Assembly (NCBI RefSeq): GCF_013204845.1
Contig: NZ_JABMKY010000005.1
Span: 62,001 to 126,000, forward strand
DNA from: Paenibacillus qinlingensis
GTDB lineage: Bacteria > Bacillota > Bacilli > Paenibacillales > NBRC-103111
Reading direction: 5' to 3'
DNA length: 64,000 nucleotides
In this document: positions 33,701-41,355 of the stretch, in pieces
Position numbering within the stretch: the stretch's first letter is position 1
How the letters are laid out: every line of letters begins with the position of its first letter
Notes under the pieces: model-generated
Database searches by the model: none
The model's input: the letters and a program-made list of their open reading frames with translations, nothing else
Told to the model about the DNA's origin: nothing
Position numbers and translations under genes: made by a program

Positions 33701-35663
33701 CCGAATCAAAGCTGGCAAGCTCCAAATTGGCAAATCGGTGAACGGAACCGTCACGATCCTGACTCAGAAAAATTATCCGATGACGACGAATGAAGTTTAC
33801 TCGTTCACTGCGGTATTAAACAACAGCACACTCGAATTATATGTGAATGGTTTCAAGGAATTAACTGTTACGGATACAAGTCATGCCTCAGGAAAAATAG
33901 GTCTATATGCCTTCAAAACGAGTGTTGAATTTGACAATGTGAAAGTCGTTCATGATCGCGATTTCATACCGCCGACGGCTCCTGGAAATTTGCGCTTAGT
34001 ATCCAAAAATGAGACCACGGCAGATTTAACTTGGGACACATCCACGGACAATACCGGCGTAACCCAATACGAGGTGTATCATGGTTCAACTTTGATAGGA
34101 ACCGTAACGTCCAACACATATTCCGCGACCAATCTTACAGCGAATACTAACTACACATTCAGTGTAAAGGCAAGGGATGCAGCAGGCAACGTGTCTGGAG
34201 CGAGCGCTCTGCTCAGCGTTACGACTGACCCGTATCTCGTTCAAGCGAAGAAAACAATCGCCGCCATTTCGGTTGATGGATCCCTTAACGAACAAGGTTG
34301 GTCCACGTTTAAGCAGGTAAAGAAAGGGATTGTCGGAACTCCGAACAATACGACCCAATTCAGTACGTTGTGGGACAATAATTATTTATATGTAGGCGTC
34401 AAAGTCATCGATGGTAATCTGTATAATACATCGGTTCAACCTTATTATGATGACTCCATCGAGATTTATATCGACAGCAACAATAATAAGGGTACGACGT
34501 ATGACAGTTATGACCAGCAGTATGTCAAGGGCTGGAATGACAGCACGCTATGGCTGCAGAGAGTAATGCCAAACGGTGTTCTGCATGGATGGGCCCCGAT
34601 TTCAGGCGGCTACAGCGTGGAACTGGCGATTCCGTGGAGCACGCTCGGTCTAACACCAACCGCTGGTATGACCATTGGCTTCGACGTGGCGAACAATGAT
34701 ACGGACGACGGGAATGGCCGGCAAAGCCAGTTGATGTGGGCCGGTACGAACGATAACTGGACGAATACGTCAGGTTTTGGGACCCTGCAGCTATCCTCCG
34801 TCTCCATCGGGGATACGCAGCCGCCTACAGCCCCGACGAATTTGACATCGCCTTCGCACACGGACAGGACCGCAGTATTGTCTTGGACGGCATCTACGGA
34901 TAATGTCGGTGTTACCGGATACGAAATTTATCAAGGCGGCAATGTAGTTGCAACGGTAACTTCGACGACTTATACAGTCACAGGGCTAACGCCGGGAACT
35001 AGCTACAATTTTACGGTGAAAGCCAAAGATGGGGAAAACAATGTCTCGGCAGCGAGCAACACGGTCAGTGTCACGATGGACGCTTCCTATACGCTGATCC
35101 CAGTGACCAAAACAAATGCTGCCATCCTAGTCGATGGTTTGCTGAACGAAACGGTATGGGGGATAACGAATCAAGCGAACAAAAACGTACTCGCTACCTC
35201 TAACAATACAACACAATTTGGTGTAATATGGGATAATACGTACTTATATGTCGGGGTCACCGTCTCCGACGGAAATTTGTACAACAATTCGCCCGAGCCT
35301 TACTCCGATGATTCTGTCGAGATTTATATCGACGGAGATCATAACCAGGGCGCGACCTATGACAGCTTTGATCGGCAGTACATCAAAGGTTGGAACGACA
35401 ATTCCCTATTCGAGGCGCGGAGCCTTACGAATGGGGTGCAACATGCATGGGCTGTGACGGCGGCTGGATACAGTGTAGAAATGGCGATTCCATGGAGTTC
35501 CCTCGGTATTACGCCATCCGCTGGGATGTTGATCGGCTTCGACATAGCGAACAATGATGAGGACGATGGAAACGGTCGACATAGCCAGACGGTATGGGCA
35601 GGAACATCCAATAACTGGTCGAGCACGTCTGCATTCGGAGAGTTGAAGCTGGTATTACCATAA
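30732..35663 (+). CDS. Secreted multidomain GH74 xyloglucanase-like enzyme
   Basis: 1643 residues. A signal peptide (about residues 1-34) is followed by a GH74 double beta-propeller to about residue 715. The N-terminal catalytic Asp candidate lies in YIRTDVGGALRWD; the second candidate is in SGHADVDGLRHTSL. Several Asp-box repeats (SxDxGxTW-like, such as STDRGTTWTS and SVNGGTTWTL) are visible. Then come FN3 (about 719-805), FN3 (about 813-895), a LamG-like jelly-roll (about 905-1070), FN3 (about 1079-1165), a CBM9-like module (about 1171-1355), FN3 (about 1362-1450) and a second CBM9-like module (about 1458-1643). The last two FN3-CBM9 pairs are an internal duplication. It should cut xyloglucan outside the cell and supply oligosaccharides to the transporter encoded upstream. 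Confidence 0.9.
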   Translation: MIALEFSKRWKWLGFMMFFLLIGMLLGSASSVNAAQQEPYNWQNVSIGGGGFVTGIAIHPTEPDLVYIRTDVGGALRWDPVNQKWIPLLNALPREKYNLYGIDSIALDPADPNVVYVAAGKFDYVGAPSDILKSTDRGTTWTSTGFAPRHYGNGSGRDLGERLGVDPNNSQIIYMGTRYDGLWKSTSGASAGSWEQVTSFPTLGAAPTGLSFVLFDKSTGSPGISTQTIYVGVKGTGIYQSVNGGTTWTLMNGSPLNPRRVVLSGDGTLYVTYDTGVTKFVGGVWTDISPPATGRYNGITVDPTNPNIVMTAIEDGSNTPAPIYRSTNGGLNWSQITFVKHPNVPWWTSNWFAANTSTLTIDPHFPKRVWLTDFYGTWRTDDITASPSHWYTYEQGHEEVVTFALRSTPIGAPLLSGHADVDGLRHTSLTTYPSGKFGSPSLGDTVSIDFQESNPNFIARVGSTRYAGSGGGGYSTNNGATWTAFPNPPGIAGRIAVSAGSETMVWVPQHGSPLFSTDRGQSWTPGTGAPSGTVHDFWVWYQPLASDRVNTNTFYLLERNTWKLFRSIDGGASWTVASTLPIIPAKTPAYFSVKAAPGKAGEVWVSLDGGGLWRSSNAGDSWTQLPNVQQATLFAFGKNKLGSPNPTVFVYGKVDNAVGIFRSDDFGATWVKIDVADPAIGAEANTMEGDRQTWGRVYIGTNGTGVFYGDTLMSEGTDTESPTAPANLSSPSHTSTSVNLSWTASTDNTGVAGYNIYNAGVYVGATTTFSSTNYTVNGLTPSTTYSFTVKAKDGAGNLSAVSNSLSVTTAPPPAPPTNLTTTSATLTSLSLSWSPPSNLSGVVGYTIYVGSKQVAATSGTTYTLTNLLPDRTYTVTVRSVDVAGSTSAASNTLAATTAAGPGTLAFIDDFQDGVADGWTAANGTWSVVTSGGSKVYKQASWLSTNAFSTVDTSSYANYSVETNIKLTQNDIDLAAGITARYLDSNNFYYFRIKAGKLQIGKSVNGTVTILTQKNYPMTTNEVYSFTAVLNNSTLELYVNGFKELTVTDTSHASGKIGLYAFKTSVEFDNVKVVHDRDFIPPTAPGNLRLVSKNETTADLTWDTSTDNTGVTQYEVYHGSTLIGTVTSNTYSATNLTANTNYTFSVKARDAAGNVSGASALLSVTTDPYLVQAKKTIAAISVDGSLNEQGWSTFKQVKKGIVGTPNNTTQFSTLWDNNYLYVGVKVIDGNLYNTSVQPYYDDSIEIYIDSNNNKGTTYDSYDQQYVKGWNDSTLWLQRVMPNGVLHGWAPISGGYSVELAIPWSTLGLTPTAGMTIGFDVANNDTDDGNGRQSQLMWAGTNDNWTNTSGFGTLQLSSVSIGDTQPPTAPTNLTSPSHTDRTAVLSWTASTDNVGVTGYEIYQGGNVVATVTSTTYTVTGLTPGTSYNFTVKAKDGENNVSAASNTVSVTMDASYTLIPVTKTNAAILVDGLLNETVWGITNQANKNVLATSNNTTQFGVIWDNTYLYVGVTVSDGNLYNNSPEPYSDDSVEIYIDGDHNQGATYDSFDRQYIKGWNDNSLFEARSLTNGVQHAWAVTAAGYSVEMAIPWSSLGITPSAGMLIGFDIANNDEDDGNGRHSQTVWAGTSNNWSSTSAFGELKLVLP

Positions 35664-35736
35664 CTGCGACTGCATGAATCGAGCAACTTTGTCGTCGAGC
35701 GAAATTCAGAGATCACAATGATAGGGGGCTAAACGC

Positions 35737-36351
35737 ATGAAGATCATTCAACAAGTTTCAACAACACAGAAAGCTGTTGCTTTTACATTTGATGATGGCC
35801 CTAACCCTGAGTATACGCCTCAATTGCTAGATATTTTCGATGAGGTTTCCGGTCGTGCTACTTTTTTTATGATGGGAAAACAAATCGAACTTTATCCCGA
35901 GACCGCGCTTGATGTGCATACCAGGCAACATGAAATTGGCAACCATACTTACTCTCATCCTTTTATGACCCAAATCAGCTTAGAGGAATGTGAGCGAGAA
36001 CTTCTTGTTACCGACGAATTAATTACACAAGTAACAGGAAGTAAGCCAGTTGTCATGCGCCCACCGTACTTGGATTTCAACGAGGAAGTTCAGGAAATTA
36101 CTGACAAAATGGGTTATCCTGTCATTGGATCCAATAACGGAGGCACAAGGGATTGGGAGATGCCGGGCGTAGACCACATTCTTGAGGTAACCCGAGAACA
36201 AGTCGGATGCGGGAGCATCTTACTCTTTCATGATGGCTTTGGAGATCGATCTCAAACGATAGAGGCTGTTCGAATTTTGGCAAAGGAATTAACAGAACAA
36301 GGTTATCAACTTGTAACGGTTAGTGAGCTTTTGCAAATGACAGAGTCCTAG
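35737..36351 (+). CDS. Polysaccharide deacetylase (NodB-homology domain)
   Basis: 204 residues, essentially only a NodB domain. Motif 1 is AFTFDDGPNPEYT with the catalytic Asp and the metal Asp, motif 2 is HEIGNHTYSHP with the two metal His, and motif 3 is RPPYLDF, slightly different from the usual RPPYG. FHDGFGDRSQT contains the late His. No signal peptide is visible, so it may act in the cytoplasm or leave by an unusual route. The family removes N- or O-acetyl groups from chitin, peptidoglycan or xylan. AGGGGG precedes the ATG. It lies 74 nt after the GH74 gene and may be co-transcribed, which would fit removal of acetyl groups from plant polysaccharide. Confidence 0.87.
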   Translation: MKIIQQVSTTQKAVAFTFDDGPNPEYTPQLLDIFDEVSGRATFFMMGKQIELYPETALDVHTRQHEIGNHTYSHPFMTQISLEECERELLVTDELITQVTGSKPVVMRPPYLDFNEEVQEITDKMGYPVIGSNNGGTRDWEMPGVDHILEVTREQVGCGSILLFHDGFGDRSQTIEAVRILAKELTEQGYQLVTVSELLQMTES

Positions 36352-36394
36352 TAAGAAGAAGCAATCTGGGGAAAACAGAAACTGAAGATGATAG

Positions 36395-36420
36395 CCCTGC
36401 GAGAAATCGTAGGGTTATTT
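36395..36420 (+). terminator. Terminator after polysaccharide deacetylase
   Basis: CCCTGCGA (36395-36402) pairs with TCGTAGGG (36407-36414), loop GAAA, followed by TTATTTG. The rest of the gap to 36597 shows only a possible TATACT -10 at 36551. Confidence 0.65.
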
Positions 36421-36596
36421 GCTTTTGTGCCACGCATGGTAAGGGAAATTAATGCGCTCTTGGTCAGAAGCTGTTCGTCATGGACAAAACATAGACTTTG
36501 CCTAGGTAAGAACTATCATTCGTTCATGTTAGCGCTGCTGCTCTCGTTGTTATACTCAATGTAGCAAGCAGGAACCCATAGGGAGGAACAAACAGA

Positions 36597-38132
36597 ATGA
36601 AACTAAGTCTACAGTCATACAGATCGAAATTGATGGGATGTTGGATTGGCAAAAATATTGGTGGCACCTTAGGCGCGCCATTTGAGTGCAAACGCGGCGT
36701 ATTTGATTACGATTTCTATACACAACCTTTAAATGGGGAGCCGCTGCCGAATGATGATTTGGATTTGCAACTAGTATGGCTGAATGTGGCTGAGAAATAT
36801 GGCCGTAATGTCACGGCTCAACTTTTAGGTGAATATTGGCTTTCCTATATTGTTCCGAACTGGGGCGAATACGGTGCTGGGAAAAATAATATGCGGCAAG
36901 GTATTGTTCCTCCACTTTCGGGTTATGTCAATAATGTGTTCCGCGATAGTAATGGCGCCTTTATTCGTTCTGAAATTTGGGCGTGTCTTGCGCCAGGCAA
37001 CCCAGATGTAGCGGTTAAATATGCCTATGAAGATGCCATCGTTGATCATAGTCATGAAGGTGTATATGCGGAAGTATTCTTCGCAGCTATTGAAAGTGCT
37101 GCCTTTGTTGAAAGTAACCGAGATACACTCATCGATATTGGACTATCCTATATTCCGCAAGATTCCGGTGTTGCCAAAGGTGTTGCTTCCGCAAGAGACG
37201 CCTATGCAAGAGGGTTGTCCTGGCAGGAGGCGCGCATTCAAGTGCTCAATGACGTGCCGGGAAGCTTCGGCATTCTAGCCATGCGACCAGAAGATCTGCC
37301 GACCGATGTGCCTGTTGGTAAGATGGGCTATGACGCGCCAAGTAACGTTGGGATAACCATTATAGGCTGGCTGTATGGCGAGGGCGATTTTGGAAACAGT
37401 ATTTGCATTGCCAATAACTGTGGCGAAGACACGGACTGCACGGCGGCTACATTAGGCTCTATTCTCGGTATTATCGGCGGCGCGGAACAGATTCCAAGCA
37501 AATGGACGGATCCAATCGGGGATTCGATCAAGACCGTATGTTTGAATTTGGGTGATCAAGGCCTGATCATTCCCAAAACGGTAACTGAATTGACGGAGCG
37601 TATTATTCGATTAACACCGTCCTTCTTGGGTAGTCAGCTTGTTGATGTAGTGACACCGACAGACGGATATACGATTGAAGTCAAAGAGACGACGCAATTG
37701 TTTAGTCAGCCGAAGCAAATTAATGCTTGGATGCAACAAAGTTTTGCAGATAAGTTATCACAAAGTCCGTTTCAGGTCGCCTATGATTTCGTCATTTTCT
37801 CAGCAGTCGTGGATTATCAAGAGGCGCCATTCATTCAAGAAGGCACCCCGAAGTCTGTCAAAATTCGTATTGATAATGGACTATTTATGCAGCAATGGCT
37901 GCAATTCAAATGGCATTTGCCGACGGGATGGACCATTACGCCAGGCCCGCAGGTGGCATCTTCGCTAGAACAATATCACTGCAATATCGGCCGGACTGAG
38001 CTGGAATTTACGTTCACACCGAACGGGCTGCAAGATGCAAGATATGATCTCGTTGTTGAAATTACTTCGCAAGGTCGCCCAACTAAAGGGCTGATCCCAC
38101 TTGTTTTCATCAATGGCGTTCCTAGTGTTTAA
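36597..38132 (+). CDS. ADP-ribosylglycohydrolase-family protein
   Basis: 511 residues. The first 340 follow the ADP-ribosylglycohydrolase fold: MGCWIGKNIGGTLGAPFE near the N terminus, the metal-binding PNDDLDLQLVW, and the later metal site in NCGEDTDCTAATLGSILGI. The C-terminal 150 residues form a beta-rich extra domain. Such long members in sugar-degradation loci probably cleave N- or O-glycosidic bonds of small compounds rather than ADP-ribosylated proteins; this is inference from context. GGGAGG precedes the ATG. It converges with the AraC gene on the other strand, with a 4-nt overlap of the two ends. Confidence 0.85.
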   Translation: MKLSLQSYRSKLMGCWIGKNIGGTLGAPFECKRGVFDYDFYTQPLNGEPLPNDDLDLQLVWLNVAEKYGRNVTAQLLGEYWLSYIVPNWGEYGAGKNNMRQGIVPPLSGYVNNVFRDSNGAFIRSEIWACLAPGNPDVAVKYAYEDAIVDHSHEGVYAEVFFAAIESAAFVESNRDTLIDIGLSYIPQDSGVAKGVASARDAYARGLSWQEARIQVLNDVPGSFGILAMRPEDLPTDVPVGKMGYDAPSNVGITIIGWLYGEGDFGNSICIANNCGEDTDCTAATLGSILGIIGGAEQIPSKWTDPIGDSIKTVCLNLGDQGLIIPKTVTELTERIIRLTPSFLGSQLVDVVTPTDGYTIEVKETTQLFSQPKQINAWMQQSFADKLSQSPFQVAYDFVIFSAVVDYQEAPFIQEGTPKSVKIRIDNGLFMQQWLQFKWHLPTGWTITPGPQVASSLEQYHCNIGRTELEFTFTPNGLQDARYDLVVEITSQGRPTKGLIPLVFINGVPSV

Positions 38133-39040
38133 GTAAACTTGTCCGTAATTCCATGCATATGGGAATCTCGAAATTGCTGGGGGCTGATGCCTTCCAGCTT
38201 TTTGAATATCCGGGAGAAATAAAAAGGATCTTGAAATCCGACCTCTTCGGCAATGGTTCGAATAATGCTGGTGGTGCTTGAGAGCAGATGCTTAGCTTTC
38301 TGAATCTGCAATTGATGGATATAGGAACCAATCGTAATACCAGCGTGTCGTTTGAAGAGTTGGCTTAAATAGTCATAACTATGATGGAGCGATTGTTCCA
38401 ATTCTTTGCTGGAGGGGTTGGACGTATAGGATTCATCCAGGATATTCACCAGGCGCCTGTACAACAAAAAAGTGGAAGAGACTTCGGGTTTTACTTGCCT
38501 CTGATCGACTAAATCCTGTGCAACCAGTTCCAATATATGGCCAAGCCATAGGGAGGCCCGGTAACGGAAATACCCTTTGGGGGCACTGAACTGTTGATGG
38601 ATTTTCTCGAAAATACCCAAAATCTCATAGCGATTGAAAGGCTTGCTGCGACGAGGCAGCAATAGAAAGTCAGTAAGACTTTCTGCGGTGGAAGTTCTCA
38701 AGTCTTGATTCGCGGAAAGTTTGAATGGCACTCCCTCCTCAAGCTCCTCCTTATGTAAACGCAACCCTGGATCAGCGGCAAATTGAACCCAATAGAACCC
38801 GCTTTGATTTGCGATGGGTTTCCAACTGCCATGCTTCTCCCATGGCATCAGCAGGAAGGTTTCCCCACTTTGAAGTTCTAATTTTTCCTCGCCTACTTGC
38901 AAATAGATGGGACCTTCAGTCACCATAATTAGTTCGAAAAATGGGTTGGACTTTTGCAATCCAAAGCCATCATTTCCCTGTAATTCGGAGACCCATTTCA
39001 CGTCTAATCGGGTTAATCGTGATAACAGCAAATATTCCAT
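38129..39040 (-). CDS. AraC-family regulator with cupin-type sensor domain
   Basis: 303 residues. The N-terminal beta-barrel has the cupin-like LQVGEEKLELQSGETFLLMP and ends near residue 150. The C-terminal double helix-turn-helix reads YDYLSQLFKRHAGITIGSYIHQLQIQ and VGFQDPFYFSRIFKKLEGISPQQF. It is a one-component regulator that probably binds a sugar. It is transcribed away from the aldolase operon and toward the ADP-ribosylglycohydrolase gene, and is a candidate regulator of either. Confidence 0.9.
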   Translation of the reverse strand: MEYLLLSRLTRLDVKWVSELQGNDGFGLQKSNPFFELIMVTEGPIYLQVGEEKLELQSGETFLLMPWEKHGSWKPIANQSGFYWVQFAADPGLRLHKEELEEGVPFKLSANQDLRTSTAESLTDFLLLPRRSKPFNRYEILGIFEKIHQQFSAPKGYFRYRASLWLGHILELVAQDLVDQRQVKPEVSSTFLLYRRLVNILDESYTSNPSSKELEQSLHHSYDYLSQLFKRHAGITIGSYIHQLQIQKAKHLLSSTTSIIRTIAEEVGFQDPFYFSRIFKKLEGISPQQFRDSHMHGITDKFT

Positions 39041-39189
39041 ATAGGCACCTTCAAGTTCAATAGAATGACATGATATATTCCAGTCACATTATAACATACC
39101 TTCGTTTATCATCGTGGTAAGTTCACTTTTACCCTATTTTCCTGCCTATTGCAATCTGTTTTCTCTCTCGGACATGTCATGGATGCCTT

Positions 39190-39229
39190 GCGAGCCCTAG
39201 AGTTGGATCTAGGCGCTCGCTTTTTTTTT
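39190..39229 (+). terminator. Intrinsic terminator with no gene directly upstream on its strand
   Basis: GCGAGCCCTAG (39190-39200) pairs with CTAGGCGCTCGC (39209-39220) with one bulged base and an 8-nt loop, followed by nine T. The only upstream neighbour is the 5' end of a minus-strand gene, so this either ends a short unannotated transcript or works as an attenuator ahead of the aldolase operon. Confidence 0.75.
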
Positions 39230-39252
39230 ACCACAGAAAAAGAGCTAGACGT

Positions 39253-39305
39253 ATGTTATAAAATAACTTATTATTATGTTATAAACGAACTTTTAAATGT
39301 TATTT
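39253..39305 (+). promoter_or_regulatory. Repeated operator upstream of the sugar operon
   Basis: ATGTTATAAA occurs at 39253 and 39276, and ATGTTATTTT at 39297, with 21-23 nt spacing, about two helical turns. Regularly spaced repeats just upstream of an operon that ends in a DeoR-type regulator gene suggest its binding sites. Confidence 0.5.
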
Positions 39306-39331
39306 TAAAACAAATGTAAAGGGTGATAGAC

Positions 39332-40165
39332 ATGTCTGTTCAACCAAGATTAAATCGCATGTTTAGTGAGCAAGGGAAATGCTTTGATGTCGCTATTGAT
39401 CATGGCTTCTTTAATGAGGCTCAGTTTCTAACCGGTATCGAAAATATGAAGGAAGCCGTTGAAACCATCGTTCATGCAGGTCCTAACTGTATTCAGCTTA
39501 GCATTGGTCAAGCGAACCATCTGCAAGCCATACCGGGCAGCAACAAGCCAGGGCTTGTGCTTCGTACCGATGTTGCCAATATTTATGGGCAGGTGCTTCC
39601 TGCGTTTCTTTTCAGCGAACTGATTGACAACGCCATTGAGCAAGCGGTTCTGATGGACGCGGTGGCTGTATGCGTGAATCTGTTGCAATTACCGAATCAA
39701 CCACAACTCCATTATCAATGTGTGAAAAATGTTTCGCTGCTCAAAACTGCATGCGAGAAGTATGGCATGCCGCTCATGGTGGAGCCTTTAGTTATGCTGG
39801 CCAATGAAGTGAAAGGCGGTTATATGGTCGATGGTGATATTAACAAAATTATGCCGCTCGTCAGGCAGGCAGTTGAACTTGGAGCAAATGTTATTAAAGC
39901 CGACCCTTGTGATCATGTGGAAGAATATCATCGTGTCATTGGGATTGCATCGGGTATTCCCGTCCTTGTCCGCGGCGGAGGGCGAGCAAGCGATGAGGAG
40001 ATCATGAGCCGTACGGTGGAGCTGATGAAGCAAGGCGCATCGGGTATTGTGTATGGCCGCAATGTCATTCAGCATCCAAATCCAGCGGGCATGACCAGAG
40101 CTTTAATGTCGATTGTTCATCACGAGGCTTCAGAAGAGCAGGCACTTGCGTTATTGCGTCAATAA
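39332..40165 (+). CDS. DhnA-type class I aldolase (DeoC/LsrF-like)
   Basis: About 277 residues from the ATG at 39332, with AAAGGGTGA before it; a GTG at 39323 is in frame. TIM-barrel blocks include CFDVAIDHGFF near the start, MPLMVEPLVML, ANVIKADPCDH with the probable Schiff-base Lys, and the phosphate-binding PVLVRGGGRASDEEI and GASGIVYGRNVIQHPNP. These are typical of archaeal-type fructose-bisphosphate aldolase and LsrF proteins. It is the first gene of a six-gene sugar operon and likely cleaves the phosphorylated ketose produced by the PfkB kinase. Exact substrate unknown. Confidence 0.85.
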   Translation: MSVQPRLNRMFSEQGKCFDVAIDHGFFNEAQFLTGIENMKEAVETIVHAGPNCIQLSIGQANHLQAIPGSNKPGLVLRTDVANIYGQVLPAFLFSELIDNAIEQAVLMDAVAVCVNLLQLPNQPQLHYQCVKNVSLLKTACEKYGMPLMVEPLVMLANEVKGGYMVDGDINKIMPLVRQAVELGANVIKADPCDHVEEYHRVIGIASGIPVLVRGGGRASDEEIMSRTVELMKQGASGIVYGRNVIQHPNPAGMTRALMSIVHHEASEEQALALLRQ

Positions 40166-40195
40166 CTTAACGTACCAGAAGGAGGGTATCTGATT

Positions 40196-41353
40196 TTGAA
40201 TAGGACAATTATTCGTTTTGGCGTTATTGGCTGCGGCTTAATGGGCAAGGAATTTGCAAGTGCCGCAGCAAGATGGTGCCATCTTACACAGATCGACAGT
40301 GAACCTAGAATCATAGCCGTATGTGATGCCAACCCTGCAGCGACACAGTGGTTCCAAGACAACTTATCCAGTGTGGAAGCCACCTATACAGATTATAGGG
40401 AGATGCTTGCTAACCCCAATATAGACGCGATTTACTGTGCGGTTCCCCACAATCTTCATGCTCAAATCTATATGGATATTATTGAATCAGGGAAACATTT
40501 GCTAGGTGAAAAGCCATTCGGTATCGATCAGGCAGCCAATAAGTTGATTATGGAAGCTATTGAACGAAATCCGAATGTCATCGTCCGTTGCTCATCTGAA
40601 TTTCCATTTTTCCCAGGTGTTCAACAAATTGTTCAGTGGGTGGCTGAGAATAAATTCGGGAAGATCATTGAAGTTGAGGCTGGATTCTGGCATTCAAGTG
40701 ATTTGGATCCCACAAAACCAATCAATTGGAAAAGGCGTAACGCTACGAATGGCGAATATGGTTGTATGGGCGATCTAGGGATGCACGTTCTTCACTTGCC
40801 CCTGCGTTTTGGATGGAAACCGAATACCGTAAGAGCGCTGCTTTCCCAAATTGTGTCGGAACGTCCTGATGGTAAAGGTGATAGGGTTCCTTGCGAAACG
40901 TGGGATAATGCCATTTTGGCTTGTGAGGTTGACACCGGTGATCAGCAATTTCCGATGGTCTTATCGACCAAGCGTATTGCCCCAGGGCATGCTAATACGT
41001 GGTTCATTCGAATTATGGGGACGGAATTCTCTGCGGAATTTACAACCAAGAACCCAAAGCAAGTGAGTTCATTACCATACAACCCTGGCGGGGTACAGTC
41101 TTGGCATCAAACAGATGCTCCTTATAAATCAGCGTACGGCACCATTACAGGAGCAATCTTTGAGTTCGGTTTCTCGGATTCGATCTTGCAGATGTGGGCT
41201 GCATTCTGTGATGAGATAACAAACCTTAAGGAGATGGCACAGCCTTTTTATTGCGCTACACCAGAAGAAGCGGCGTCCAGTCATCAGGTGTTTACAGCCG
41301 CGTTAGAGTCCAATCGAACTAGTCAAACCATAGCGCTACATTGGGAGGAATAA
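40196..41353 (+). CDS. Gfo/Idh/MocA-family oxidoreductase
   Basis: 385 residues, TTG start with GAAGGAGGG about 9 nt before it. The N-terminal Rossmann fold reads IRFGVIGCGLMGKEFA, with AVCDANPAA and the family motif GEKPFGID containing the catalytic Lys. The C-terminal alpha/beta substrate domain includes GCMGDLGMHVLHLP. It should oxidise or reduce a sugar or polyol with NAD(P). It lies between the aldolase and kinase genes, and overlaps the region containing the kinase ribosome binding site. Confidence 0.9.
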   Translation: MNRTIIRFGVIGCGLMGKEFASAAARWCHLTQIDSEPRIIAVCDANPAATQWFQDNLSSVEATYTDYREMLANPNIDAIYCAVPHNLHAQIYMDIIESGKHLLGEKPFGIDQAANKLIMEAIERNPNVIVRCSSEFPFFPGVQQIVQWVAENKFGKIIEVEAGFWHSSDLDPTKPINWKRRNATNGEYGCMGDLGMHVLHLPLRFGWKPNTVRALLSQIVSERPDGKGDRVPCETWDNAILACEVDTGDQQFPMVLSTKRIAPGHANTWFIRIMGTEFSAEFTTKNPKQVSSLPYNPGGVQSWHQTDAPYKSAYGTITGAIFEFGFSDSILQMWAAFCDEITNLKEMAQPFYCATPEEAASSHQVFTAALESNRTSQTIALHWEE

Positions 41354-41355
41354 AT

